NCBI GenBank assembly: GCA_001510575.1
Contig: LNGK01000003.1
Location: 130,883 to 194,882 of the forward strand
Length of the DNA stretch: 64,000 bases
Direction: 5' to 3'
Source of the DNA: Knoxdaviesia capensis
Lineage: Eukaryota > Ascomycota > Sordariomycetes > Microascales > Gondwanamycetaceae
The position numbers were made by a program, and so were the translations under genes. Below, in pieces: positions 46,901-58,600 of the stretch. Each line of letters begins with the position of its first letter. The first letter of the stretch is position 1. Below the pieces are notes generated by a model. It was not told the DNA's origin, did not search any database, and saw nothing but the letters and a program-made list of their open reading frames with translations.

Positions 46901-47855
46901 ATGTTGGCCTCCTTCTTTAGCAGCGTTGTCAGCTCGTTCTCGCGCGTCTGGTTGGCCTGGGCCTCGTCGAGGAAGAGCTTGTGCACGTCGACGCGCTTGA
47001 CCAAGTGGAAGATGATCTCCATGACGATGACGTCTTCGGTGCGGAAGTCCTCGCCCATGTTCGAGGCAATCGTGAGTAGGGTTAGGAACACGTCCTGGTA
47101 GGCAAAGGCGTCGATGGTGGCGGATCGCGAGATCTGGGTTACGTCGCCGTCGTAGCCATTTGGAGGGGCAATCATGGCCACGTTGCGGAGGAAGAAGAGC
47201 ACTAGCTTGATGATGCCCTGGTCTCTTGCCGACCGGTCGCCAATCGGCATGGCCAACGCCGGTAGAGCGACGCGGATGGCCGTGTGGAGGATCCGGGCGC
47301 CGTCGTAGTTGATGATATCTCGTTTGTAGTTGACCTGCGTCAATTGCAGCACCGGCATGTGTCGATAGTGGTTGACCGTGGTGGTTTCGGGGTCTTTCTC
47401 GAGCGGCCATGTCAGCGGCACCATCAGCTCAAGACACGCCAGTGCGATGCGGGACTTGAACTTGTTCTCGGTGGCATTCTCCGGCCACCCAGCAAGGATG
47501 TGTAGCAGGTCGCCGCCGATAAGGTTGGAGTCGGCCAGACACCGGGCAACGTCCATGCGGTTCGTTTTTTCGTCGTAGAAGCGGATCCATTTCTTCAGAT
47601 CCCGGAGGACGTCGAGCGCATCGTCTCCGAGAACGTATCGGCCGTCATCGTCGGCACTGGTGCCGCCGAGCTGTGGGAAGGAGGGGTGTTAGTACCGTCC
47701 CTATGTGTATGGATTGATCAATTCGGAGCCGAGGGGCCGGGTGGGACATTCCGGAGCCCGGAACGAGGGGTACCACTCACAGCCGAAACAAGACTGTTGA
47801 TATGGGCGCGGACTTCGGGGTGAACAACGTCACTCTGCCCGGCCAGGTCGTCCAT
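43998..47855 (-). CDS. tof1: Topoisomerase 1-associated factor 1 (Tof1/Swi1/Timeless)
   Basis: Tof1 forms the fork-protection complex with Csm3 in the nucleus, stabilising paused replication forks and activating the S-phase checkpoint. Exons are 47855-47781, 47670-45198 and 45133-43998, joined in phase, about 1227 residues. The N-terminus (VHPEVRAHINSLVSA, LGGTSADDDGRYVLGDDALD, then NRMDVARCLADSNL) is the characteristic start of the TIMELESS domain, which continues to about residue 330. Further conserved blocks are HNRFGTMIWVKRDDGK and the FYLVSWFLQAEH segment. The middle helical part is interrupted by a basic KKKKKAAA linker, and the C-terminus is long, with acidic Ser/Asp clusters alternating with KKRR nuclear-localisation-like motifs. 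The promoter, shared with the dehydrogenase gene, has two MCB sites. Length and order fit family members. Confidence 0.96.
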
Positions 47856-48393
47856 GGCGAAGGCGGAAAAGGGGATGACAGAATGAAAAGAGTCAAGGTC
47901 CGGAGATCAATTGAACCAAAAAAATCACTTCCAAACCGATGTCTCCGGAGCCGAAATATGAAGGATCATCCGGGAGAGATTTCAATGGTATGTGTGAAGT
48001 TGGCGTTTATAGAGTCTGGGTTTATTGCCATACCATACAAATACTGTGATACAAAAGGTACAAGGTTCAAGTGAACCACTTAAAAAGTCGACTTGAGGAA
48101 AACGCGTTTCGCGTGAGAAGACGCGTCGAGCTAAACACAACCCTAAACCGGACATAAACCCTAAGCAAATCCCCTCGTGACTATTCACGTGACACAAACC
48201 GCTCGTCCACGTGCGAAGCCGAGGTTAACCGAGCTTGAGCTTGGCCGGTCGGACAACGAACCTCACAGATCCGGTCACGATTCTCATTCCTGTGATTTCC
48301 CCAGTCTTTTTCTCTGCATCTACTTTCTACATCTCTCCTGTGGCCAATCTCTTTACATCTCGTGCCTCATTAACAGCTCTCTATATCAACATC
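47856..48393. promoter_or_regulatory. Divergent tof1 / dehydrogenase promoter
   Basis: Within 538 bp, ACGCGT (MCB, MBF-binding core) occurs at 48102-48107 and 48121-48126 with TTTCGCG between. AACCCTAA telobox motifs occur at 48139-48146 and 48157-48164. CACGTG boxes lie at 48186-48191 and 48208-48213. CCGAGG (reverse of CCTCGG, the core bound by FarA/FarB in Aspergillus nidulans) is at 48219-48224. Order from left to right suits S-phase control of tof1 on one side and fatty-acid control of the dehydrogenase on the other. Confidence 0.6.
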
Positions 48394-49610
48394 ATGAACT
48401 CCTCTTCCTGTTGTCGCCAGGCTGTGCGCCTGGCCCGCTCCAGCCGAGGCTTCAGCACCAGCGTGAATCTGCAGGCGGCCGCGGAGGTGAAGCGGTTGGG
48501 TGTGATCGGAGCTGGACAGATGGTATGATGTGAATTTTCGAGCATTGGACTGGTTGCAACGGAATTGCTGTTTGGCTTCTGCGAGAATTGCGTATCTGAC
48601 TGGTTTCACATGCTTAGGGGTTGGGAATTGCCCTGGTGGCTGCCCAGAAGGCGAAGGTGCCCGTTACTTTGATCGATACTTTGCAGGCATCGCTGGACAA
48701 GGGTCTTGCGTTTGCTGGTGAGTCGATTTTGAGATTGGCGGTGCTACGTTGATGTCGGCGATGCGCCGGGGGTCGCTCCTCCGTTCCTCGCGCAGCGTTT
48801 GCACCGGCCTGGCGAGCCGTGAAGCTTAACCCCTCCACAGCCCATGCCGACTAACCACGACCCGGTGCAACATTTACAGAGAAGCTCCTCGCAAAGGACG
48901 TCGCCAAGTCCCGCCTTACGCAGGACGAGGCCGACTCCGCCCGCGCGCGCCTAACACCGTCGACGACCATGGACGCGCTCGCGGACGTCGACTTCGTGAT
49001 CGAGGCCGTCCCCGAGATCCCGCAGCTCAAGTTCGACATCTTCCGGCAGCTGGCAGCCGTGTGCGCGCCGCACGCGGTGCTCGCCACCAACACGTCCTCG
49101 ATCTCGATCACGCAGATTGCGGCCGCCACGACCAGCGACCCGCGCGACCTGTCGGCCAGCTCGCGCGTGGTGTCGACGCACTTCATGAACCCGGTGCCGG
49201 TGCAGAAGGGCGTCGAGATCATCAGTGGGCTGCAGACCAGCGCGGAAACGCTCGAGACCGCCGTCGAGTTCTGCAAGGCCATGGGCAAGCTGCCGTCGGT
49301 GTCGGCCGACTCGCCGGGCTTCCTGGCCAACCGCATCCTCATGCCGTACATCAACGAGGCCGTCATATGCCTCGAGACCGGCGTCGGCGACCGCGACTCG
49401 ATCGACGGCATCATGAAGAACGGCACCAATGTCCCCATGGGCCCGCTGCAGCTTGCGGACTTCATCGGCCTAGACACGTGCTTGGCGATCATGAAGGTGC
49501 TGTACACGGAGACCGGCGATTCCAAGTACCGCCCTAGCGTCCTGCTGGGCAAGATGGTGCACGCGGGCTGGTTGGGCAAGAAAAGCGGGAAGGGCTTCTA
49601 TGACTACTAG
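48394..49610 (+). CDS. Mitochondrial 3-hydroxyacyl-CoA dehydrogenase
   Basis: This enzyme oxidises L-3-hydroxyacyl-CoA to 3-ketoacyl-CoA with NAD+, the third step of beta-oxidation. Exons are 48394-48522, 48618-48717 and 48880-49610, joined in phase, about 319 residues, close to the human HADH length. The first 30 residues (SSSCCRQAVRLARSSRGFST) form an Arg/Ser-rich amphipathic presequence for mitochondria. The Rossmann start is LGVIGAGQMGLGIA with acidic TLID at the ribose position. Expected active-site residues are visible: Ser in NTSSIS, His in STHFMNPVP, Glu in GVEII and Asn in SPGFLANRIL, and the C-terminal domain ends GKKSGKGFYDY. It may be the counterpart of A. nidulans HadA or of 3-hydroxybutyryl-CoA dehydrogenases; chain-length preference cannot be read from sequence. 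Confidence 0.96.
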
Positions 49611-52600
49611 GCTGGTCTCATTACAGACAGGCCATGGGTCATGGAGGGCGCGGGAGGAGCCTGGAGGAGTGTATCATGATATTCTTTAGACTGCAAGGAA
49701 TGCTGGGCACAGCCATGCCTGGCGAAGGAACAGCAAATGTGTTTGGAATCTCAGATATGTGTATATCAACCACCGAATATACGAAGACCACAGAGCGGTG
49801 AACAATCGCAGAATGACCGCATTCCTCAAGATGGTGAGCATGAGACGTTGACGCAGCTTTGACGACACTGAAACGCCAGCACCAGCACGGCCAGAATCCT
49901 TCCTGTACGGCGCGGAACCGAGCACGCATATCCGGCCCCCAACGACCCGTCTAGCCTGTCACAGCGAATCCAGAACCATCCGTCCATCATCAGCCCACCA
50001 GCGCAGGGCCTAGCTCCGTCAGATCCCCCTCGCCACCGTGTGTCTAACACACAGTTTGAAATCTCCGGAGAACTCCCCAACGGTGAGATCCCCGAGACCG
50101 GCTTGCCAGGGCACCAGCTGAACACAGCTCCCCGAGCTCCAGGGTGGAAGAGCAAGTTGTTATGTGTGATTCCAGATCACGGTCACGCGTGGAACATACC
50201 TCGCCCTCAGTGGACACGACGGAGACGGGGGAAGAGCGGAAGGAGTTCGCCGGCTCTGCGTGATGTGCAGTCCCTCCCGGAGGCAGAGCCAGGCGGCGAT
50301 CACCCCCCTCGCTCACACACAGAGGCCGCACTCCAACACGGACTCGAGCACCCTCGCCAGAGTGAAGATCTTGCTCCGTGTCTGTAGATGACGTCCACCC
50401 TCTCGCCCAGAGGCCTCCTGAACCCGTGCTTCCCCGCTGAGCGATCGCCTGTTCTGGCTCCTCCCCCGCGAAACAAACAAAGCACAGGCCTCTGGTCGTA
50501 GACGCACGGCTCGGCCGGTCCGTAAAACGGGCCAGTAAACGTTCCGGAACGTACACGACGATATTGCAGGGACTATGAAAAGTGACTGGTCTGGTTTCTC
50601 GGGTCCCGCCAGGCACCGGAGTCGTGCTTCCGAAAGGATGCGGAGTGAGAAAGAGGACCAGACACCACGCCAAGTTGGAAACGCGAACGTATCACGAGGG
50701 ACCGCCACAGGAGGGCCACGCCAGTCAGATCATATCATAGTGCGCATGTGCTATTACAACGCGAGCGATACACTCTCTGTTCACGACACGTCAACAGGGC
50801 TCCCGGCGAGAAAGTGATCGGGTACCTGATACTTAGCCTCAGTGCGTGTCCCTATAGCATAGTCACAAGCCATAGCCGGGTGTACCGGCCAACCCAGCTC
50901 GGTGTCCACCATGGTTCGCAGGAGTGCGTACCACCGCTGGCCTGACCCCAACACACGCATAACCGCCAGCTCCCCAAGTTCACCTTGGATGAAGTCCCGG
51001 CTTGAACCGCACCACCCCCCGAAGACTGACGACCTTTGGAGAGTCCATCGACGGCATATTTTCATGTCCCGGCATTGAGTGCAGTATCAATACGCGAGGA
51101 TGCTTGGATGATTGGCAGTCGGTCAGCACTCCCACGGAGAGACATCGGCCCTCCCCTCTCCCACTGTTTCTTCCCCCACAGAGGCAGACTCCCTCGCGAG
51201 CTGAAAACCAGCAGAAGATAGAAAGGGCCAGGGCGCGGAGCATCGAGATCGTCGGCCATTCGGATGGGCAGGCCAATAATGCCAAGAGACAGAGACAGAA
51301 ACCAGATTCCTTGTGACAGGGGAGGGATCGCCATCTTGTGGGGGTGTCAAAGGGAAGACGGAAGACAAGGAGAACCCCATGTCCAGAGAGTCTATGTGAC
51401 AGAGCCGAACGAAAAGCGCTAGGTGGTACTCGGTGAATTCTCATCGCTGTTAGAACCACGACTGCTGGCGAGCTCAAGTTGACACTGGACAAGTGGAGAT
51501 GTGTGCCAGGCAGGAAGAAGGGGTACAATAACAAACCTATGTGTACCTTACAGCACTAATATGCGACGTGGAATATAGGAGTGGACAGGCCAATGCCATA
51601 TAGGGGGAACTTTCAGGGGCCTTTTGCATCTCGTTTCTGCTGATATATGTATCCCAGCCATCGACGACCACCATTGGGAGAAGACCAAATCAGGCTGGAT
51701 ATCGTGAGCGTGTATAGGAGAGATAAGACCGGTAGACTTGAATGGAGGGGAGAAGGTGTCGATAGAGGGTGTGTGGTGGGCGGACACGACGTTGCATCCG
51801 AATCCCATCACTAAAACATGGTCTATCTCTCACACACAGGTCTACGGTTCTCCGTCGCGTCCGGCGCGAGTCTACTCTCGAACATGCACTAGCGTGCACG
51901 TGTGGACCTCAGGAAAGCAGGGCGAGTGTGTATACATACCCATAGCATAAGCAGGCCCAACTCTATATGTGCGTGCACATATATGCTACCAACAGGTTCC
52001 GCGGTCACACACATGCAGCCATTTGGCAATTCATCCGCCTGAACCACCGGAACTTAGCGTTCGCCAGCGAAGATCTTCTTCCCCCCATCGACCCTCTCAC
52101 TCGAATCTGGCTGGTGTAAGAGGACGTGCCTTCTCACTCAGCAGGCTTTCATCCATCCGCGTGATCGGGGACGTGCAGGAGGGGTGGGCGGTGATAAGCA
52201 CTGCAGTGGGCCTCAACGCCCAGCTCCCTTCACTGTGTAGTGGTGATGGTGGTAGTGTGAGTGGCACACTCTCCCCACAGTGTCTATCCTCACTCTCACT
52301 CTCTCGGAGTTCCAGATCTGGTTAGACCAAGTAGCATGCCCACGACAGACTGCATTTGTGCCCGCACCATACACACTCAAGCCACATCGGGCCCACGAGC
52401 CACACGCATTTCTCGCGCCCGCAGGCCCAGACACCCCCCCGACCTCCGAAAGAGGCAAGCAAGAAAACGGCGCTCGGAAAGCTGTACCGCCACCGCCGGG
52501 ATATACTGCAGGACCACAGAACAGTGGTCGACCTCGTGAGTGTGTGCATGGCCGTTTCCTCCTCAGTAGACCACATCTGAACATTCCCTGCGAACCATGC

Positions 52601-55600
52601 CCCCCATCCCGTGCTCAGGGATCAGAACCTTGGACGTCGTATACAGCCGGCATTTGGCCAGGCACCGCGGCGATCTCTTCTGTGTGTGCGTGCAAAAGGG
52701 TCCTTATCAGGCATTGTTAAGCCCGATTCCCAAAAGCCCCGCGCCCAGTAAACAAAGGACCACAGCACTATGTGTGTGCATGCACGCACACGCCCCCCCC
52801 TCTCCTTTAACACTCGTGAAGATAGATTGATCTATAGCAGCAGCGTGCTAAGAACGGTATCCACGCGTCAGCAGCACAGCAGACATGTCTTTGTGCGCAC
52901 AGAACGAGACTGGACCACTCGCTGGGAGTGTCCAATAGGAGAGCAGGTGCGTGAAGAGGGGGGGTGTGGGTGCGAGTGTGAGAGTGTGGGAGGGCAAAGT
53001 GGTGGGTGGTCTGAGGCGTACGGCACAACCGAGCCAGAGCAGGTATAAATGAAGGACCACCAGTTCCACCCCCAAAAGACAAGAAGTGTTTGTATTGCAG
53101 AAAGCCAATATAAACTCTCTCGAGAGGGCAAAACTCGTCCTCGTTCTGACCTGCCCAGCTAAGGCTAGGCCCGAGAAGCACGCAGAGACACACTCAATGG
53201 TCGTCCTCACCCTCGATAGATTGAATTTACCCGCGCCGCCCCACCGGATCGCCAACCACTCACCATTCCCAGAACTTACTGAGAGCAGACCGGTCACTTG
53301 TACCTCTTTGCCCCCCCTCCCTCCATTTCGGCTGTTTACCCAAAACAGGAAGATCCCCATAGCGGCGTAGGTCGTGAGAACGAACAGCACCAGCGGAGAA
53401 TTTAGTCCCCAATTCGGATGTGCGGCCAGTTTTCACCACCCAGCGACGTAAATTAAAAAAAATTCTGCGAACAGGCTCAGAGACAGGACTTTTGCCATCT
53501 GTCCCATTTCTGGGGTTTCTGCGTCGCCGGGCCGACTAAGCAGCCCTGGCGGTGTTCAAGGTATCCTGTTTCTGGATCTCGGGTGGAGAATGTCGCCCAT
53601 CAGCGGTTCCTGTTCCTGAAATCGGGACGAGGATGTAACTCTCGCCCACGGCTTGATCGCACAACCGAGATCTCTCGTGATGCATACGCAGAGATAGGAT
53701 AATCCCCCGACGAAAAGCAGGAGGTTGGGCGACCACTCGGTACCTGGATGATGATCGTGCCTGAATGGGCCTTTTGAGCCGGATGAACAATGTTCGGTCC
53801 AGCAATCACAGCATAGTGTGTGAAATACAGCAGAGAGAGAGAGGCGTACTTGGCCCGGCATCGGGGGAGCACGACACGGCCATGCTCAGCTTGATACGGC
53901 TCTGAGATGGCAAGGACCACACAAGGCACGTCTCACTCCGCACCTTGTCACGATCTCTCACCACTCCATCACGCACTCTGAGGCCACACACACACACACA
54001 CCCATACCGGTACTCCAATGTTAATGTGTTCTCCGCCGGCGTTCTCACGCAGATGCCTCCCCCCAAAAAGCTCCACACTGTGGAGCATCACCACAAGCGA
54101 TCTGGGGAACACGGCATATGCGTAGATGTGAAAGCGAGACAAACAAGATCACGAACCACACGTTGGCACGCATCTCCCAAGCGAAGGGCACCAGCTCGAG
54201 TGTGGGTGATCACGTACAGGCTTGGCCACGCGGGGCACACCACAATTAGAACGAAGCCGATTCCGAAGGCCGATCCAGTTCATGCAAACGGGAGAAGGGT
54301 GGATGGGTAAGCTGGGGTAGAGGCGAGGAGAAGAAAAAAAGGTCGAATCCACCCGGCAAAATAGACGAATGCCGGAATACACCACGAGAACAGCAAGGCG
54401 CGTGGGAAATGAGTGTGTGTTTCTGCTCCTCGGCCATGACAATCCGGAGACTGTGGACCCCCGTTAAGCAGAGAGTTGACAGACACACAAAGTGAAGAGA
54501 GAGGAGAAAACTGCGGGTACACAGATAGCAGACACGACTCAAACACCGGGTCCACAAACGGTGGTCTGAGCAGGCGACCGCGGATACCATCCCGACGACC
54601 TTCTGCAAAGAGACGAGCGATGCGCAAGAACACCACATGTCCACCAGGAACTGCGACACAAGGATATCTCAGATCCGAAAGAAGGACTTCCCCTCCCGAG
54701 ATAACAGAAAGAAGAGGAAATCTCTGAATACTTTCTTTCTTTTCTTCTGTTCCAACCAAAAATAAACTTCAAATTTTGGAATATTGGGTTCTGGAGAAGA
54801 AAGGGAAAGTGATCAAAAGGAACAATCTACCCGAGTCCCGGTTTCTGGTGCGGCACATCCGCAGCTTCGCTTCCCGTGTATCCATATAGACCCCCCTTCG
54901 ACACAGGATCCATGAGTGAGTGACGGGGAAAGGGCGGGAGGGTGAAGAGTAGCCCACGGGGTGTAGACAATGGGCAGAGAGGAAGTAAGTGAGCGTGAAT
55001 CACGACACCACAGTTACAGGCACGTGTAGGTGTACGGGAAGACTCAGGAACGCCATCGGAAAGCACAGACAGAAAAGGCAGTCAGGCCATAAGCGAGGCG
55101 TGGGAGTGCGGCCGTCCAAAAGTTCGCGTGAGGCCAGTCTCCACATCTCCAGTCAGTCCGTCCATCGGTGATAGCAGGGCAAGCCAGATGGCCAGATCGA
55201 GAACAACAGGGGGCGTGTGTGTTGACTGTGTGTTGACCGGAGAGATTGAGACAGCAAGACCAGGGCAACGGGCATAGGACTCTCAGCGGACAAAATACCC
55301 ACGAGATGAAGGGAGGAGGGGGACTGAGGAATGTACAGTACCCAGCACGGCTTGATATTAAACACACTTTAATCTGTGTTCAAGCATGGCCCGTATCGCC
55401 ATATATGAGTGAGCCCACGACCGGTCTAGCATGTTGGTTGGATATCCAGCGTAGAACCACAGAAGCGATGGGGGCATAGAGAGGCAACAAGAATAAAAAG
55501 GCACACAGAATCAAGGGCTATATTCGGCGGAATTGCACTCGCTATATCCTCCATGCGGGCGGTGCAAATAGATTTGTTTAGTCCAGGAGCCAGACATATT

Positions 55601-58600
55601 GCGTGGAGGTGGAGGAGGAAGGAAAGATAGGATGAGGAGGGCACAGAAGAACGGCTCCGGCAATATACGCCAGCCAAGAGAAACGAAAACAGGCCAAAAG
55701 GGTCAAGAGGAGGACGATGTGGTCCCAGTGACAGCGAAGAGTAAGGCTGAAGGAGAGGAAACAACAGGATGTAGAATGGAGGGTGAGAATGGGGGGGGGG
55801 CAGGTAGTATCGGGAAGTGTAAACAGGCACAGAATACGAGATATGGTAGGCATAGAGCCGAAGATCTGGCATTGACTAGCGGAGGCTAGTAGCGATGCCA
55901 CGTCGTCTCCCGCGATTTTACCCACCATTCCCTCTTCGGACTGTGGTAATTCGGGGTCTGCCGGTCTCGCTTGGGTGGGATTTGAGGGCGGACGGGAGTA
56001 AGGAGAGTGCTAGTCTTCATGCCACACTGACACTTAACTAGTCACGGTATCTGATATGGTACACGGCCGAGAGACAGAGCCGTCGTGAAGAGCGGGAAAC
56101 CGGCGTTTGCACCCACAAACGGGTGTTCCTGAGGCATCTGGAACGCAGAGCGGAAAATGCGACACGCAACATCATACATCTGATATTCACGCCAAGCCTC
56201 TGCTCCGGGAGAAAACACGCAGAGGCAGAAAAAAGACACACACGCGTGTCCAATCCTCCATAACGTGGTCGTCGAGATGCAGGAACAACAATTACCTGCG
56301 GCCAATGAAAAGCCGGCGTGGATATATGCGGGTCTGAAGCTATTTCATCCGGTGAATCACGAAGCCTGAAAGATAGCACCACGTAAAAACAGGTGAACGA
56401 AACCAAAACAAGCAATATATAAAAATGAGGGAGGCTGGGGATAGTGCACCAATACCGTATATCAATCACCATTAATACTCTAAATTGATAGAGAATGTTC
56501 AGTATTACCGTCCAGGAAGTACTCTCCCAACGACAGATCACGGAGGGCGAGAGAGGGGGGGGGGGGGGGGGGGGGCAGTGACTTTTTCCGGCCGCCACGC
56601 GAAAGAACAGGTCCGATGACGACTTCTCAGACAAACGGAAAGCCGGAAAGGACCAGCAAGAAAAAAACACATACAGAGAGAAATTCAAGAATCACCGGTG
56701 CCCAATGCGACCCAGGCGGCAGAAATGGGCTGAGCGGGACGAGGAAGCCGGGAACACCAGACTGGGTGTATGTGTCCGTGTGCACTTGTGACGAAGCTGT
56801 AGCTATCCGGCGTAACACGCACACACGCATTTGACACTTGTAACGGGAGCGTGGCCGGGGCGGTGGAGGGGGATATCAGGGTGCGTTAAGAGGAGAGGAA
56901 GATAGGAGAAGGACAAGAGTAATAACAGTGAGAGTGTCAAGGAGCGAGAGGGGGAATAGAGAGACAGCAGATAGAGACAGAGAAGGAGAGGAGGAGAGCA
57001 ACGCGTCAGGGATGCAAACACACACCGCACAAAGGACAGTGAAACGGAACCCGATTTTCCGGCACCACATTTCTGATCCGTTGCTGGCGGCTTGCTGCGT
57101 ATCGAGCCGGTCCTCTGTGTCCCCCATCAGCAAGACCGCCGGAAGTACCTCCTTGCCTCCTCGCGCACACAAACAGACTGCCGTGGCAAGGACTGCAGTA
57201 CTTTCTCCCCCCATCCACGTTGTCTCGCTCTCTGCTCACTCACTCATCCCCCAAAGATAATCCCATGATTTGCTCTTTCAGCTCTCGGATGCGGGGTCCC
57301 GTCCCGCCTCGTCACCGGGTTTGATGGTGTATTTTTTTTCCTGTTGGTCTGGCGGCCCTGTCCCTGAATATGTCCTGCTGCCCACCAGCATTGAATCACT
57401 CTTCTCCTCGCCCTCTGAGGTGGCCCTCTTTTGCCTTCCCGCCCCCATATCATGAAACCGGGAGGGCGGAAATGCGGGCAAAAAAAGGGTAAAATGCAGC
57501 CGAGCAGTGGGTTGTGCGGGGTGAAAAAAAACCGAAAAAGAGAAATAGAGTGCCAAATCCACATATAATGCATTTCAGAGTATGGCCTAGACACCGACGG
57601 CGGCGTGCCTGGACATACCTACTCACAGTGGAGTGTGTTCCTGACACTGGTAAAAGTGGAAATTGGGGTCCTGATGGACTGAACCCGGTGAACGCGGCCT
57701 GCAGGTGAGAGCTGGGTGGCACTTGTTTCTGGTAGAGATGCTGTTGGCACTCTGGAGAGAGTTGCTGGCGAAATGCATGAAGCTCCGCCGTTTGGGCACT
57801 TGGACGTAGAGTGCAAACGAGGGGAAATTAGCCTGGGAGACAGCGTGTCATCGCTGCTCTGAACCCCAGTGTAACTCCTTCATCTCAACGATACGAGTAG
57901 AGACCTTGCGGCCGAAGCCACCGGAGTCCGCCTCGTCTCGCCGGGTCCTAAGCAGCCATCAGCCCGTCAAACGGGGGCCTATGTCGGCAGAGCACCGAGA
58001 TGAAACACAGCCAGCGGTGGGTGGTATAAGGCGATAAGATGGCACAGAATAAGAAGGCGGTAGCGGCCAGAGGAAGAGCCCGAAGAGAGACACACAAAAC
58101 AGGGCAGGCCGGTGTGAAGGATTCGAAGGAATCGGAGCAGATCCGAGACGGGCATTGGGTTCTTGATGTCCACCTCTCTTTCTCGTGTCTTCTGCTCTTC
58201 CCGTACTCATGAAGTGAGGGTGTGTGTATGCAACGAGGCGTTGAGCAAAAGAAAACCCGCCCGTCTGCCTCACAAAAGTGCAGTCCCACTCAAATCCTCG
58301 GGCCCGAACTGCCAGCTTTGAGGGCCGTGGCAGTCCGGGGCTGACAACCCACGCATAGGCCAAAAAAGCCACGGCGCGCAAACATCAATCAGGTCAGCGC
58401 AGAAAAAAAATAAAGAGCTGCATGCAACTGTTTCGCATGAAATACCACGCGGGCTGCAATGCTACTCACATCTCGGCTCCGCCACATCCTTAGCAGGACA
58501 AGAGGGAACAAACAGCCAGTTGCGCATGGCAAGACGGCCGCGCGAAGCAGAAGAAAACAAGCACGACCAGCGAAATGCGCGGGAGGAATAAACACGAGGT

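Noticed and set aside
50044..50673. 209-codon minus-strand frame
   Set aside because: Composition typical of chance frame in GC-rich DNA, no domain, no supporting introns.
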